Translations under genes and position numbers: made by a program
Shown here: piece by piece, positions 25,238-34,721 of the stretch
Position numbering within the stretch: the first letter of the stretch is position 1
Layout of the letters: each line of letters begins with the position of its first letter
The notes under the pieces: generated by a model
The model's database searches: none
Told to the model about the DNA's origin: nothing
The model's input: only the letters and a program-made list of their open reading frames with translations
Assembly (NCBI GenBank): GCA_963677605.2
Contig: CAXXDX010000007.1
Span: forward strand, 806,001-870,000
Length of the DNA: 64,000 nucleotides
Direction of reading: 5' to 3'
Source of the DNA: JAGLOK01 sp963677605
Lineage (GTDB): Bacteria > Bacillota > Clostridia > Christensenellales > UMGS416

Positions 25238-26422
25238 TTAGATACTGTCTCGATACTCTTTGGGTGTTTTGCCGGTTATTTTTTTAAACTGATTGTGAAA
25301 ATAACTTTGCGAAGAAAAGGACAGATAGTTGGAAATATCAATGATAGAATTGTCACTGAAGGCAAGCAGTTTCTTTGCTTCGTTGATTTTTTGTTTGTTG
25401 ATATAGTTTGGTATTGAGATACCTGTTTCTTTTTTGAATTTCGATGATAAATATGATGGATTTATATGGAGTTTTCCCGAAATATCATCAACTTTTATTT
25501 TTGTGTGTATATTTTCGTTTATATATTCTATAGTTCGCTTGATTGTTGGATTGTCTGCTTTTGCAAATTCTGAAGACTTAACCATGTCACAGAAATTGTT
25601 AAGCATCTTTTCCATAACGCTGTTTATCTCAACAACAGTTTTGCATTGCTCGACTTTTTGACAGTATAAGTCGCACATCTGATAACAGGTTGGAGCATTT
25701 GACCCGCCGTCAATAGCAGCTCTTGAAGCTATTGTAGCAAGTGAAATGCATCTGTTTTTATATTGCCGCATTGCTCCTGTGCCTACAATCCCTTGCTTAT
25801 CTTTATAATTATATAAAAGATGAAAACTCAATTGGTCTTTCATGCCGTTTTTTATATAGAAATTAAGTTTCTTTTCAAATTCATATGAAAATCTTCTGCC
25901 TTCGTTTTTTTCCACATGGTTTGGATTTTCAAAAGGACGGATAAAATTCAGATCAGATGAACTGCTGTCAAGTTTAAGTATTTTATCGCAAGGGATAATC
26001 TCATCATTAATTGTTGCATTCATTGAGCTTATCATTAGAATGAAGTTTTCTATAGAATATGTATTTATCTGCTTAAAATACTGTTTTAAAGGTTCAATGT
26101 CAATTAAATCCATTTTATAAGATATGGCTATTTCCTTTGCTTCTTCATTTGAGATATTGACTGATTTTACCGGACCTATGACTAGCGTACAATTCGACTC
26201 TTTATCTCTTACGCTGGCAAACATCAGCATCTGGCTTGTAAGCAATAGGTTTATATGAGATTCTCCACCCAGAAGACTGTCTGTTATAGGAGTTACTAAG
26301 TCAAAAAAATTATCACATGGTTCAAAGCTTTCGACAAGCTCTGAGCCAATATAATACCTTGTTGGTATGCTGGATAAAAGCATGTGGCTCCTGCATACAT
26401 ATTCAAAAACTTCTTTCTTCAT
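25238..26422 (-). CDS. AraC family regulator (likely sugar sensor)
   Basis: About 394 residues. The ATG at 26422 is 9 bases from AAAGG; an ATG at 26428 is possible. Residues 1-280 form a ligand/sensor region of no clear family; residues 295-390 are the double HTH AraC domain (KVDDISGKLHINPSYLSSKF and DISNYLSFSSQSYFHNQF). It lies between the binding protein and the lipoprotein/permease genes and divergent to the latter, so it probably activates both in response to a glycoside. About 155 bp of AT-rich DNA on each side would hold its sites. Confidence 0.88.
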   Translation of the reverse strand: MKKEVFEYVCRSHMLLSSIPTRYYIGSELVESFEPCDNFFDLVTPITDSLLGGESHINLLLTSQMLMFASVRDKESNCTLVIGPVKSVNISNEEAKEIAISYKMDLIDIEPLKQYFKQINTYSIENFILMISSMNATINDEIIPCDKILKLDSSSSDLNFIRPFENPNHVEKNEGRRFSYEFEKKLNFYIKNGMKDQLSFHLLYNYKDKQGIVGTGAMRQYKNRCISLATIASRAAIDGGSNAPTCYQMCDLYCQKVEQCKTVVEINSVMEKMLNNFCDMVKSSEFAKADNPTIKRTIEYINENIHTKIKVDDISGKLHINPSYLSSKFKKETGISIPNYINKQKINEAKKLLAFSDNSIIDISNYLSFSSQSYFHNQFKKITGKTPKEYRDSI

Positions 26423-26576
26423 AAACATTCACCTTTGTCAAGTTTTTTGTAAAAACCCAATAAATTATATATAAATTTTACAAAAAAATTGTGTATTTTG
26501 CAATACTTATGACTTTTAAGGGAATAATATTTAAGTGCAAGATTAATAAAATCTATTTCTTGAAGGAGGAATACAG

Positions 26577-27941
26577 ATGAAAAAGTCAATACTATTGGTC
26601 GTTTTGTTAGTGACTGTTGCTTTGTTTGGCACATTCGTTTTAGCGGGGTGTGACAATGCACCAAAAGAAGGCGATGCCACCGAAGCTCCGGCTGAAGCAA
26701 CAGCTGAAGTTACTGCGGAAGTTTCCGAAGAAACACAGGAACCGGAAGCTGTTGAAGAAGCAGCGGATGTTCCGGATTATTGTGTAGGTTATTTCGAAAG
26801 ATGGGCCGGCGGCGGCGAATATCAGAACATACTGGTTCTTCATACTGACGGAACATTCTACTACAGCAAAATGAACGAATCAGCTTTCACTGCAGGCACC
26901 TGGGAACTCGTTGACGGTGAAAAAGAATATGCATATTTCGAAAACGAAGGTGATGAAGAAGAGAAAACCGCTACAGCTGATCAGTACTTTGTTTTCAATC
27001 ATTATGACGGCACAGTTGAAGAAGTTGCCTATGCCAATGATATGATATACGACGTTACTGTAACCGGTTTTAAGTCCGATTTTGAGCATGCAAAGGACAA
27101 AACCCTGGCTCCTGAAGACGAGACACCTGTAACTGTTGTGGAATATATGCTTGAAGGCGATGAATACAGCACTCTTCAAATACAGCACAATGGATATTAT
27201 GCAGACACAATCAATGAGTATATGGAAGGCACATGGACTGTAGAAGGCAATACATTTACGCTTATACCTGACGGTGAAGACTCAACAGCGACACTGGTCA
27301 CTTCAGATGATGGAAGCGCTGTGTATACTGCACTTGACGGTACTGAGTCAACATTGATGCTTCCTGTAGATGACGGCCCTGCAGTAGTCATGACATTTGA
27401 AGGCGAATCACTTACAATGGATGTATACAGCGATGGCACATGCCAGATACTTTATGGCGGCTCTCCTGCCGGCGCCGGAACATGGAGCTATGCAAACTAT
27501 GCATTCAGCCTTACACTTGAAGACGTTGAAGTTCCGGTTACAATGGAAGAAGGAACACATGCATTCGTGTTTGATTATTCTATAGGTGACGGACAGCTTC
27601 AGGACACATTAAGAGTTGAAAGCAGTGTGTGGGGAACGGCTGACCTTTCTGGCGCAGCACCTCAGCTTTCAGTAACTTTCACAGGACAGAATAACGAAAA
27701 AATAGTTCTTGAATGTTATGACGACGGCACATGTGCATTAATTTATACAGGAATGGGCACAGTTGCTGAAGGAACATGGAGCTATGCAAACTATGCAATG
27801 AGCATCACGCTCGGCGAAGAAGAGATGGAAGTATCAATGGATGAAGCACATTCATTCGTGTTTGATATCAACATGAGCGATGGACAGCTTCAGGATACAT
27901 TGGTAGCGACAACTGACGAATGGGGACATCTGGCTCAATAA
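26577..27941 (+). CDS. Acidic lipoprotein with repeated beta-strand modules
   Basis: A 454-residue lipoprotein; lipobox VLAGC gives C25. A Glu/Ala/Thr-rich linker (28-66) follows. The rest holds four related modules of about 90-100 residues, each with an aromatic GTW-type strand: AGTWELVDG near 105, EGTWTVEGN near 222, AGTWSYANY near 300 and EGTWSYANY near 400. The last two are most alike (both end GDGQLQDTL/SDGQLQDTL). The modules resemble lipocalin-like strands with no known family. Very acidic. It lies just upstream of the sugar permeases and is regulated with them, so it may bind a cationic or sugar ligand at the surface. I do not recognise a function. Confidence 0.75.
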   Translation: MKKSILLVVLLVTVALFGTFVLAGCDNAPKEGDATEAPAEATAEVTAEVSEETQEPEAVEEAADVPDYCVGYFERWAGGGEYQNILVLHTDGTFYYSKMNESAFTAGTWELVDGEKEYAYFENEGDEEEKTATADQYFVFNHYDGTVEEVAYANDMIYDVTVTGFKSDFEHAKDKTLAPEDETPVTVVEYMLEGDEYSTLQIQHNGYYADTINEYMEGTWTVEGNTFTLIPDGEDSTATLVTSDDGSAVYTALDGTESTLMLPVDDGPAVVMTFEGESLTMDVYSDGTCQILYGGSPAGAGTWSYANYAFSLTLEDVEVPVTMEEGTHAFVFDYSIGDGQLQDTLRVESSVWGTADLSGAAPQLSVTFTGQNNEKIVLECYDDGTCALIYTGMGTVAEGTWSYANYAMSITLGEEEMEVSMDEAHSFVFDINMSDGQLQDTLVATTDEWGHLAQ

Positions 27942-27957
27942 GCTGACTTACAATAAA

Positions 27958-27990
27958 GCTGTCTCGGATATTTGATATGTCTGAGACAGC
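27958..27990 (+). terminator. Hairpin between lipoprotein and permease genes
   Basis: GCTGTCTC (27958-27965) pairs with GAGACAGC (27983-27990), with further weak pairing inside. The T run after it is weak, so it may be a partial terminator or an RNA-stabilising hairpin that sets lipoprotein level above permease level. Confidence 0.5.
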
Positions 27991-28065
27991 ATAAACAAAA
28001 AACGATAATAAGATTTATCGTCAAGAATTAATCAGTAGATATGTTTAACAATATCGGAGAATAAA

Positions 28066-29052
28066 ATGTCAAATAATAATGTAAAAACGCATGGAACCGG
28101 AATGATAAGTCCTTTGGACAGATATGCGAAAAAAAGCTTCGGAAGAAGGCTGAAAGAAGATATTAATGCAAACTGGGTATTATATTTAATTTTCCTGCCT
28201 GTATTCTTATACCTTTTAATATTCAACTATATTCCAATGGGCGGAATAGCTATAGCTTTTGAAAATTTCAAGGTTACTAAAGGCGTTTTCGGAAGCGAAT
28301 GGGTAGGATTCCAGAACTTTATCGAGCTGTTCACGGGCGAAACATTTCTTAAGGTAATAAGAAACACTTCGTTTATGGCGCTGTTGAATTTGACAATAGG
28401 ATATTTGTCTCCGGTTGTTTTTGCTCTTTTGCTTTCAGAAGTTAAAGTTAAGCCATTTAAAAGAACTATCCAGACAATATCATATGCACCGCACTTTATA
28501 GCAATAGTTGTAGTTGCGAGGCTTGCAACAGAGTTTCTTAATACCGACGGAGCGGTAACTAATTTACTTACTATGTTGGGGCTTGAGAGGCAAAACTGGC
28601 TTGCAAACCCGAATGTTCCGGTGTTCTGGCTGATAAATACATTTACTGATATGTGGCAGGGGTTTGGCTACGGAGCTATCGTTTTTGTAGCTGCCATATC
28701 CAATATAACACCTGAAATATATGAAGCGGCAGCAATTGACGGCGCAAACAGGTGGCAGAGAATGCTCAGGATTACACTGCCGGCTATAATGCCTGTTGTA
28801 ATCACGATGTTTACACTGAGAGTCGGCCTTGTGTTTGTAACGGGGTTCAACAAAATATTGCTGATGTATAAACCCATTATATATGATACGGCTGACTGTA
28901 TTCAGACATACACATATAGAATGGCGTTCGGTTCACAGATAAACTACAGCCTGTCGGCGGCTTCAGGATTGTTCCAATCTATAGTTGCGACGATACTGTT
29001 ATTTGTTTCAAATGCTATGAACAAAGCAGTAGCAAAGACATCTTTATTCTAA
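28066..29052 (+). CDS. Sugar ABC transporter permease, LplB/UgpA type (CUT1)
   Basis: The 328-residue protein has six membrane segments and the EAA loop EIYEAAAIDGANRWQRMLRI near residue 217, where the ATPase docks. It belongs to the LplB branch that pairs with a YtcP-like partner, the next gene 13 bases on. There is no ATPase gene nearby; CUT1 systems in Firmicutes often share an MsmK/MsiK-type ATPase from elsewhere. It imports oligosaccharides delivered by the binding protein at 23270-25063. Confidence 0.92.
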   Translation: MSNNNVKTHGTGMISPLDRYAKKSFGRRLKEDINANWVLYLIFLPVFLYLLIFNYIPMGGIAIAFENFKVTKGVFGSEWVGFQNFIELFTGETFLKVIRNTSFMALLNLTIGYLSPVVFALLLSEVKVKPFKRTIQTISYAPHFIAIVVVARLATEFLNTDGAVTNLLTMLGLERQNWLANPNVPVFWLINTFTDMWQGFGYGAIVFVAAISNITPEIYEAAAIDGANRWQRMLRITLPAIMPVVITMFTLRVGLVFVTGFNKILLMYKPIIYDTADCIQTYTYRMAFGSQINYSLSAASGLFQSIVATILLFVSNAMNKAVAKTSLF

Positions 29053-29065
29053 GGGGAGACTTCAG

Positions 29066-30010
29066 ATGACCAGCAATAATTACAGTATTGAAAAAACGAA
29101 CAGACCCGTAATTAAAAGAAGAAACAAATATGGCGGGGGAATGGTTTCAAAACCCACTATGGGCGGGATAATCGCAAATGTATTTATATACTTATTTATG
29201 GTAATTACTATATTTGTATGTATAATTCCGATTTGGCATGTAGTAATGTCATCAATTTCGGAAGGTAAAGTGCTGTTGGCAAAAAGCGGGCTTGTGGTAA
29301 TGCCGGTAGGCAAAATAAATATCACAGGTTATAAAATGGTTTTTTCAGACTCAAGCATATTAAAAGGATACATGAATACAATTATTTATGTATGCGGGGC
29401 AACCATTTTCGGGCTGATTTTAAACGTCATTGCAGGATATGTGTTAAGCAGAAAATCTATGCTTCAAAAACCGCTTACTATATTAGTTCTAATTACAATG
29501 ATGTTTAGCGGCGGACTCATACCCACATATATGGTTATAAGATCGATAGGATGGGTTGGAACAATGTGGGCTATCCTGATTCCCGGATGTACGCATGCTG
29601 TGTATATGATGATAATGGTTACGGCATTCAGAAATGTTCCCAGCGAAATAATTGAGGCTTCAATGATAGACGGAGCAAAGCATTTAAGGATTATGCTTCA
29701 GATTATGCTTCCGCAGTGCGTAAGTATGATGACTGTTGTTATACTCTTTAGCGTAGTTCAGCAATGGAATTCATGGTTCCCTGCGTCAATTTATCTATCA
29801 ACCAAAAGTGAATTATGGCCTCTGCAGCTTTGGATAAAGCAGATTGTCGCGCAGAATGAAGACTTCCTGCAGGTGGCAAATCCCAACTTTGACAGATACT
29901 TAATTCAATACGCTGTTATCGTAGCAGCGACACTTCCCATACTGTGCCTGTTTCCGATATTCCAGAAGTACATTGAAAAAGGTGTATTGATAGGCGGAGT
30001 GAAAGGATAA
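29066..30010 (+). CDS. Sugar ABC transporter permease, YtcP/LplC type (CUT1)
   Basis: The 314-residue protein has six membrane segments and the EAA loop EIIEASMIDGAKHLRIMLQI near residue 195, in the YtcP/AraQ/LplC branch. An 18-residue basic N-terminal leader (RPVIKRRNKYGG) precedes the first helix. It pairs with the permease directly upstream to form the membrane channel. The ribosome site is AGGGGAGA. Part of the run 28066-36017, all on the plus strand, that links import with HAD, GH3, GH2 and GH1 genes. Confidence 0.92.
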   Translation: MTSNNYSIEKTNRPVIKRRNKYGGGMVSKPTMGGIIANVFIYLFMVITIFVCIIPIWHVVMSSISEGKVLLAKSGLVVMPVGKINITGYKMVFSDSSILKGYMNTIIYVCGATIFGLILNVIAGYVLSRKSMLQKPLTILVLITMMFSGGLIPTYMVIRSIGWVGTMWAILIPGCTHAVYMMIMVTAFRNVPSEIIEASMIDGAKHLRIMLQIMLPQCVSMMTVVILFSVVQQWNSWFPASIYLSTKSELWPLQLWIKQIVAQNEDFLQVANPNFDRYLIQYAVIVAATLPILCLFPIFQKYIEKGVLIGGVKG

Positions 30011-30115
30011 CAATCAAACAACTAAGCCATATCGACCGTTTATGCAAACGGCTTGGGTTCTCATTGTCTTTTTGAGAAAATTTGGCTGAAAAATGACAGA
30101 AAAGGTAACTAAAAA

Positions 30116-30961
30116 ATGCAGTCTATTGAAGATTTTAAAAAGAAAAATGAGTATCTGATTTGTATAGATTCCGATGGTACGGCGATAGATGCCATGAATG
30201 TGAAGCATAAGAAATGCCATGGGCCGAGCTTTATAGAAGAATGGGATTTATTTGAGCATAAAAAAGCTATCCAGGATAGATGGAACGAGATAAATCTATA
30301 TAACCTGACAAGAGGTGTAAACAGATATATTGCGCTTGCTCAGATTCTGGAAGAGATTAACAATAAATATTTAAATATTGATAAAAAAGAGATGGAAGTT
30401 CTTAAAAACTGGGTTGAAAACACACCGGATCTTTCAAATAACGGATTAAAAAAAGAGATAGAAAAAAACGACTCGGATATATTAAAAAAGGCTTATAACT
30501 GGTCGATAAATATCAACAAGAAAATAGCTGAGCTGACACCTAAAGATAAAAAACCATTTGACGGTGCGATTGAGTGCCTTGAAAGTGTTTACGGAAAAGT
30601 TGATATCGCAGTGGTTTCAAGCTCAAATATGGATGCGATTCAAAAAGAGTGGGGGCATTATGATATGCTCAAGTATTTGGATGTGATGACCTCTCAGGAA
30701 ATAGGGACAAAGGGTGAATGCATCGCGGCAATGATAAAAAAAGGGTATTCGCCTAAAAATGTAATGATGATAGGAGATGCCCTGCCCGATGTTGATGCAG
30801 CTGATGAAAACAGCACCTATTTTTACCCGATACTTACCGGCCATGAAAAAGAAAGCTGGTCGGAGCTTGAAAAAGTTTATGCAGATGAGTTTATATCGGG
30901 CGAATTCGGAAAACATCAGAAATCGCTTATGGAAAAGTTTAATAAAAATTTCGGACAGTAA
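30116..30961 (+). CDS. HAD family hydrolase
   Basis: The 281-residue protein has HAD motif I as CIDSDGTAID near residues 18-27, a helical cap (about 35-150), the motif II serine in IAVVSSSN and motif III/IV as MMIGDALPDVDAAD near 225. HAD enzymes mostly dephosphorylate small molecules. The Asp-x-Asp of motif I is intact (D20 and D22), so it should be active. Here it may dephosphorylate a sugar phosphate from the imported glycan (inference). The start has AAGGTAACT upstream. It stands 106 bases after the permease. Confidence 0.85.
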   Translation: MQSIEDFKKKNEYLICIDSDGTAIDAMNVKHKKCHGPSFIEEWDLFEHKKAIQDRWNEINLYNLTRGVNRYIALAQILEEINNKYLNIDKKEMEVLKNWVENTPDLSNNGLKKEIEKNDSDILKKAYNWSININKKIAELTPKDKKPFDGAIECLESVYGKVDIAVVSSSNMDAIQKEWGHYDMLKYLDVMTSQEIGTKGECIAAMIKKGYSPKNVMMIGDALPDVDAADENSTYFYPILTGHEKESWSELEKVYADEFISGEFGKHQKSLMEKFNKNFGQ

Positions 30962-30973
30962 CGGAGGAATGTA

Positions 30974-32785
30974 ATGATAAAAGTAGATTTGAAAAAGAAA
31001 CCATATTCTTTAACCGACGAACAGATAACATGGGTTGAAGATACGATAGAGTCGATGTCTCTTGAAGAGAAAATCGGACAGCTGTTTGTGCATCTGACAG
31101 GCGGAACCGATGAAGAAAGCATCAAAGAAGAAATCGATATGGCGAAAATGGGCGGTATACGCTTTAATCCAAAGCCGAAATATGATATGTGGGAGATGAA
31201 CAGGCGTTTTCAGGCTCACAGCAAGATACCGGTACTGTCTGCCGTAAACGTGGAATCCGGCGGAAACGGCGCATCAAAAGACGGCACTAATGTAGGGCAG
31301 GAGATTAAAGTTGCCGCAACAGGTGATTCAAAATATGCCTATAAACTTGGACAAATCTGCGGCAGAGAAGCGAAAGCTACCGGCTCAAATTGGGCATTTG
31401 CACCGATAACAGACATAACATACAACTGGCATACGCCTGTTATTTCAACACGCGCATTCGGGAATGATCCTGACATGGTGCTTGAAATGTCAAAGGAGTA
31501 TTTCAGGGGAATATCCGAGAGCGGAATAGTATGCGCTATGAAGCATTTTCCGGGAGACGGACTTGATGAGCGCGATCAGCATGTTGCTACAAGCGTTAAC
31601 ACATTCTCGTGCGAAGAGTGGGATGAGACTTTTGGAAAAGTATACGAAGGCATGATAGATGCGGGCGTTCAGTCTGTTATGACAGGACACATAATGATGC
31701 CTGCCTATCAGAAGTATTTTAATCCTGACATGAAAGATGATGAAGTTCTCCCGGCAACAATATGCAAAGAACTGCTTACTGATTTGCTCAAAGGAAAGAT
31801 GGGATTTAACGGACTTATAGTAACCGATGCCAGCCACATGGTCGGCCTTGCGGGCAGAGGGAAAAGATCAGACATTGTTCCGGATTCTATTATGGCCGGA
31901 TGCGATATGTTCCTCTTTTTTAACGACATGGAAGAAGATACGAGATATATGACGGAAGCTTATAAGGACGGAAGGCTCACGGACGAGCGCCTTATGGATG
32001 CGCTTCGCAGAATACTCGGACTTAAAGCTTTGATTGGCTTAGATACATTCACAATGGACAAGTTCCCACCAAAAGAAGGGCTTGATATAGTTGGCTGCGA
32101 GGAGCATAAAAAAGTTTCTGAGGAAGTGTCGGATAAATCAATAACGCTTGTAAAACAAGTTGGCGAAAACATCTTCCCTGTTGTGCCTGAAAAATATAAA
32201 AACATTTTGATAGTGCCTGTAGGCCCTGAGCCAAGCCCGATTCTGGTTATGTCGGGGCAGGGTGCTGACGGAACCAAACTTTTGGAGAGCATGAAATCAA
32301 AGCTCGAAACAAGAGGCCACGAGGTCACAATATACGAAGATCCGATTAAAAAACTCTTTGGAGATTTAGCAAAGCTCACGCCGGAAAAACGTGCAGAGAT
32401 GATGAAATCGCAGAGAAATCCGAAGAATGCTAAAGGTGTATACGGAATGAAAACAAGCATAGGGTCGCTTACAAGCCAATATGACTTGGTAATATGCGTT
32501 GCAAACGTAAGCGCTACCATGAGAACCACCCAGCGCCTTGAATGGGCTATATCCAAAGGCGGATGGGACAATCCGTGGTATGTGAATGAACTGCCGGTGA
32601 TTTTTGCTTCGTTCAACTGCCCGTTCCATCTTGCAGATGTTCCCCAGGTTAAAAACTTTGTAAACTGTTATGATTCACAGGAATCTTCAATAGCTTCCTT
32701 TATCGAAAAGATTGCGGGAGAGAGTGAATTTACCGGAGTTTCGACAGTGGATGCATTCTGCGGAATGATTGACACTCGATTCTGA
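30974..32785 (+). CDS. Glycoside hydrolase family 3 (NagZ-like domain)
   Basis: The 603-residue cytoplasmic protein has a GH3 N-terminal barrel (about 20-350): KHFPGDG at K190-G196 is the substrate-binding motif and D285 in GLIVTDASHM the nucleophile. The motif has GDG where NagZ-type enzymes usually have GHG, so the catalytic His/Asp dyad may be altered, or this is a beta-glucosidase/xylosidase-like branch. A GH3 C-terminal domain (about 375-600) follows. It should cleave terminal beta-linked sugars or N-acetylhexosamine. The ribosome site ACGGAGG lies 7 bases before the start. Confidence 0.85.
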   Translation: MIKVDLKKKPYSLTDEQITWVEDTIESMSLEEKIGQLFVHLTGGTDEESIKEEIDMAKMGGIRFNPKPKYDMWEMNRRFQAHSKIPVLSAVNVESGGNGASKDGTNVGQEIKVAATGDSKYAYKLGQICGREAKATGSNWAFAPITDITYNWHTPVISTRAFGNDPDMVLEMSKEYFRGISESGIVCAMKHFPGDGLDERDQHVATSVNTFSCEEWDETFGKVYEGMIDAGVQSVMTGHIMMPAYQKYFNPDMKDDEVLPATICKELLTDLLKGKMGFNGLIVTDASHMVGLAGRGKRSDIVPDSIMAGCDMFLFFNDMEEDTRYMTEAYKDGRLTDERLMDALRRILGLKALIGLDTFTMDKFPPKEGLDIVGCEEHKKVSEEVSDKSITLVKQVGENIFPVVPEKYKNILIVPVGPEPSPILVMSGQGADGTKLLESMKSKLETRGHEVTIYEDPIKKLFGDLAKLTPEKRAEMMKSQRNPKNAKGVYGMKTSIGSLTSQYDLVICVANVSATMRTTQRLEWAISKGGWDNPWYVNELPVIFASFNCPFHLADVPQVKNFVNCYDSQESSIASFIEKIAGESEFTGVSTVDAFCGMIDTRF

Positions 32786-32825
32786 TATGAGCTCAGAAGA
32801 TAAAAAAATATTATAAACATAATGT

Positions 32826-32860
32826 GCGGATTAGGTTGGCTTTGCAGCTGACCAATCCGC
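32826..32860 (+). promoter_or_regulatory. Strong intercistronic RNA hairpin
   Basis: GCGGATT (32826-32832) pairs with AATCCGC (32854-32860), and GGTTGGC (32834-32840) pairs with GCTGACC (32847-32853) with G-U pairs allowed. No T run follows, so it is probably not a terminator; it could shield the beta-glucuronidase mRNA or be a processing site between the GH3 and GH2 genes. Confidence 0.55.
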
Positions 32861-32893
32861 CTTATGCTATAAATAACACACAAGGAGACAGCA

Positions 32894-34690
32894 ATGCTTT
32901 ACCCACAACTTAACAAGTCCAGAATCCTGATTGACCTTAACGGAATATGGGATTTTAAGCTGGATGACGGAGAAGGCTTTTCAAACGAATGGTATAAAAA
33001 CGAACTGGATGAACCTATGAGTATGGCGGTTCCTGGGTCTTACAATGATCAAAAGGAGTCGCAGGAGATTCGCGATCATTGCGGATGGGTTTTTTACCAG
33101 CGAAAGTTTTCAGTGCCGTCTTTTGCAAAAGATCAGAGGATTGTACTTAGGTTTGGTGCTGTTACGCACTATGCGAAAGTTTATCTTAACGGAGAACTGA
33201 TTGTAGAGCACAGCGGAGGATTCCTTCCGTTTGAAGCGGAAATTCAGGATAAGATATCAGATTGCGACAATCTAATTACTGTCGCTGTTGATAATTCAAT
33301 AAACCATTCTACTCTTCCGGTCGGCAATGAAGAAGGTTCGGCAATGTTTTCGGGAATGTCAGAACAGGGAGGCGCAAAAGAGAAAAAAAACATCCCTAAC
33401 TTTGATTTTTTCAATTATGCAGGAATAATTCGTCCTGTTAAAATATATACAACACCAAAAAAGTTTATTAATGATATCATTGTTTTAAGCGACATTGAAG
33501 GTGAAAACGGCAAAGTCAGCTATAAGATAGATACTGTTGGCGATGGCAGTCCTAAACTGGAGATTTATTCGCAAGAGAATGAGCTTGTTGCATCTGCTGT
33601 AGGCAATGAAGGCACAGTAACTATTAATAATGTGAATCTGTGGAATCCGAACTCTTCTTACCTATACACGGCTAAAGTTACTTTTGGGAATGACTTTTAT
33701 AAGCTTAAATTCGGAGTGCGCACAGTTAAAGTGGATGGCGGAAAATTCCTAATAAACGGAAAACCTTTCTATTTTAAAGGATTCGGCAAGCATGAAGATT
33801 CAAACTATCATGGAAGAGGCTTGGACGAAGTGCTGAATGTGAAAGACCTGGCGCTTTTTAAGTGGATGTCGGCAAACTCCTTTAGAACCAGCCACTATCC
33901 TTATTCCGAGGAAATGATGATGCTTTGCGACAGAGAAGGAATTGTTGTTATCGATGAAACTCCGGCTGTCGGGATTCATAAAAACTTTAGCATTTCAGGG
34001 CAGGGCTCTGCTGTGGACACTTATGAAATTGTTAATACTGAAAAGGCACACAGGCAGGTTATAAAGGATTTGATTGCAAGGGATAAAAATCATCCTTGTG
34101 TAGTAATGTGGTCAATTGCAAACGAGCCCGATACAGCCATTTCTTCGGACAGTGCGCTTAAATATTTTAAACCATTGTATGATTTGGCACATGATGAGGA
34201 TCCGCAAAGCCGTCCTGTTACAGTAGTAAGCGCAATGACTGGCTCATATTTAAATGACAAAACGCTTCCGATGATGGATGTTATCTGTATAAACAGGTAT
34301 TACGGCTGGTATGTATTTGGAGGAGACCTTGAGCAGGCTAAAGCAATGCTTGCAAAAGAGCTTGACTACTGGGAAAAGGTAGGCAAACCGGTTATGTTTA
34401 CAGAATACGGCGCAGACACCATTGCAGGATTTCATGCTCTGCTTCCGACAATGTTTTCTGAGGAATATCAGGTGGAATATTTAAAGGCAAACAATGAAGT
34501 TATCGACAGATACAGCTTCTTTATCGGAGAGCATGTCTGGAATTTTGCAGATTTTAAAACAAGCCAAGGCATCATAAGAGTGGACGGAAACAAAAAGGGG
34601 ATATTTACTCGAGAAAGAAATCCGAAAATGGCTGCGCATTACCTGAAGGACAGATGGGAAAAGGTGCCGGATTTTGATTACAAACCTTAA
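32894..34690 (+). CDS. uidA: Beta-glucuronidase (GH2)
   Basis: The 598-residue protein is a GH2 enzyme: N-terminal sugar-binding domain, Ig-like domain, and a TIM barrel from about 290. Acid/base E411 in SIANEPD and nucleophile E504 in FTEYG are in place. The N566-x-K568 motif in GNKKG, at the position that binds the glucuronate carboxylate in E. coli GUS, is present and argues for true beta-glucuronidase rather than galactosidase. It releases glucuronic acid from beta-glucuronides, such as host-conjugated drugs, steroids or plant glycosides. Cytoplasmic; co-located with CUT1 importers and a GPH symporter. The gene for glucuronate breakdown is not in the window. Confidence 0.95.
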   Translation: MLYPQLNKSRILIDLNGIWDFKLDDGEGFSNEWYKNELDEPMSMAVPGSYNDQKESQEIRDHCGWVFYQRKFSVPSFAKDQRIVLRFGAVTHYAKVYLNGELIVEHSGGFLPFEAEIQDKISDCDNLITVAVDNSINHSTLPVGNEEGSAMFSGMSEQGGAKEKKNIPNFDFFNYAGIIRPVKIYTTPKKFINDIIVLSDIEGENGKVSYKIDTVGDGSPKLEIYSQENELVASAVGNEGTVTINNVNLWNPNSSYLYTAKVTFGNDFYKLKFGVRTVKVDGGKFLINGKPFYFKGFGKHEDSNYHGRGLDEVLNVKDLALFKWMSANSFRTSHYPYSEEMMMLCDREGIVVIDETPAVGIHKNFSISGQGSAVDTYEIVNTEKAHRQVIKDLIARDKNHPCVVMWSIANEPDTAISSDSALKYFKPLYDLAHDEDPQSRPVTVVSAMTGSYLNDKTLPMMDVICINRYYGWYVFGGDLEQAKAMLAKELDYWEKVGKPVMFTEYGADTIAGFHALLPTMFSEEYQVEYLKANNEVIDRYSFFIGEHVWNFADFKTSQGIIRVDGNKKGIFTRERNPKMAAHYLKDRWEKVPDFDYKP

Positions 34691-34721
34691 TTTTAATAAA
34701 TATTGACGAATGGCAGGGAAT

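Noticed and set aside
31960..32616. Minus-strand 218-residue frame
   Set aside because: Antisense of the GH3 gene, whose catalytic motifs are intact; no start signals.
34710..34721. Longer start for the GH1 gene
   Set aside because: MAGN adds nothing typical of GH1, and no ribosome site precedes it; kept only as an alternative.
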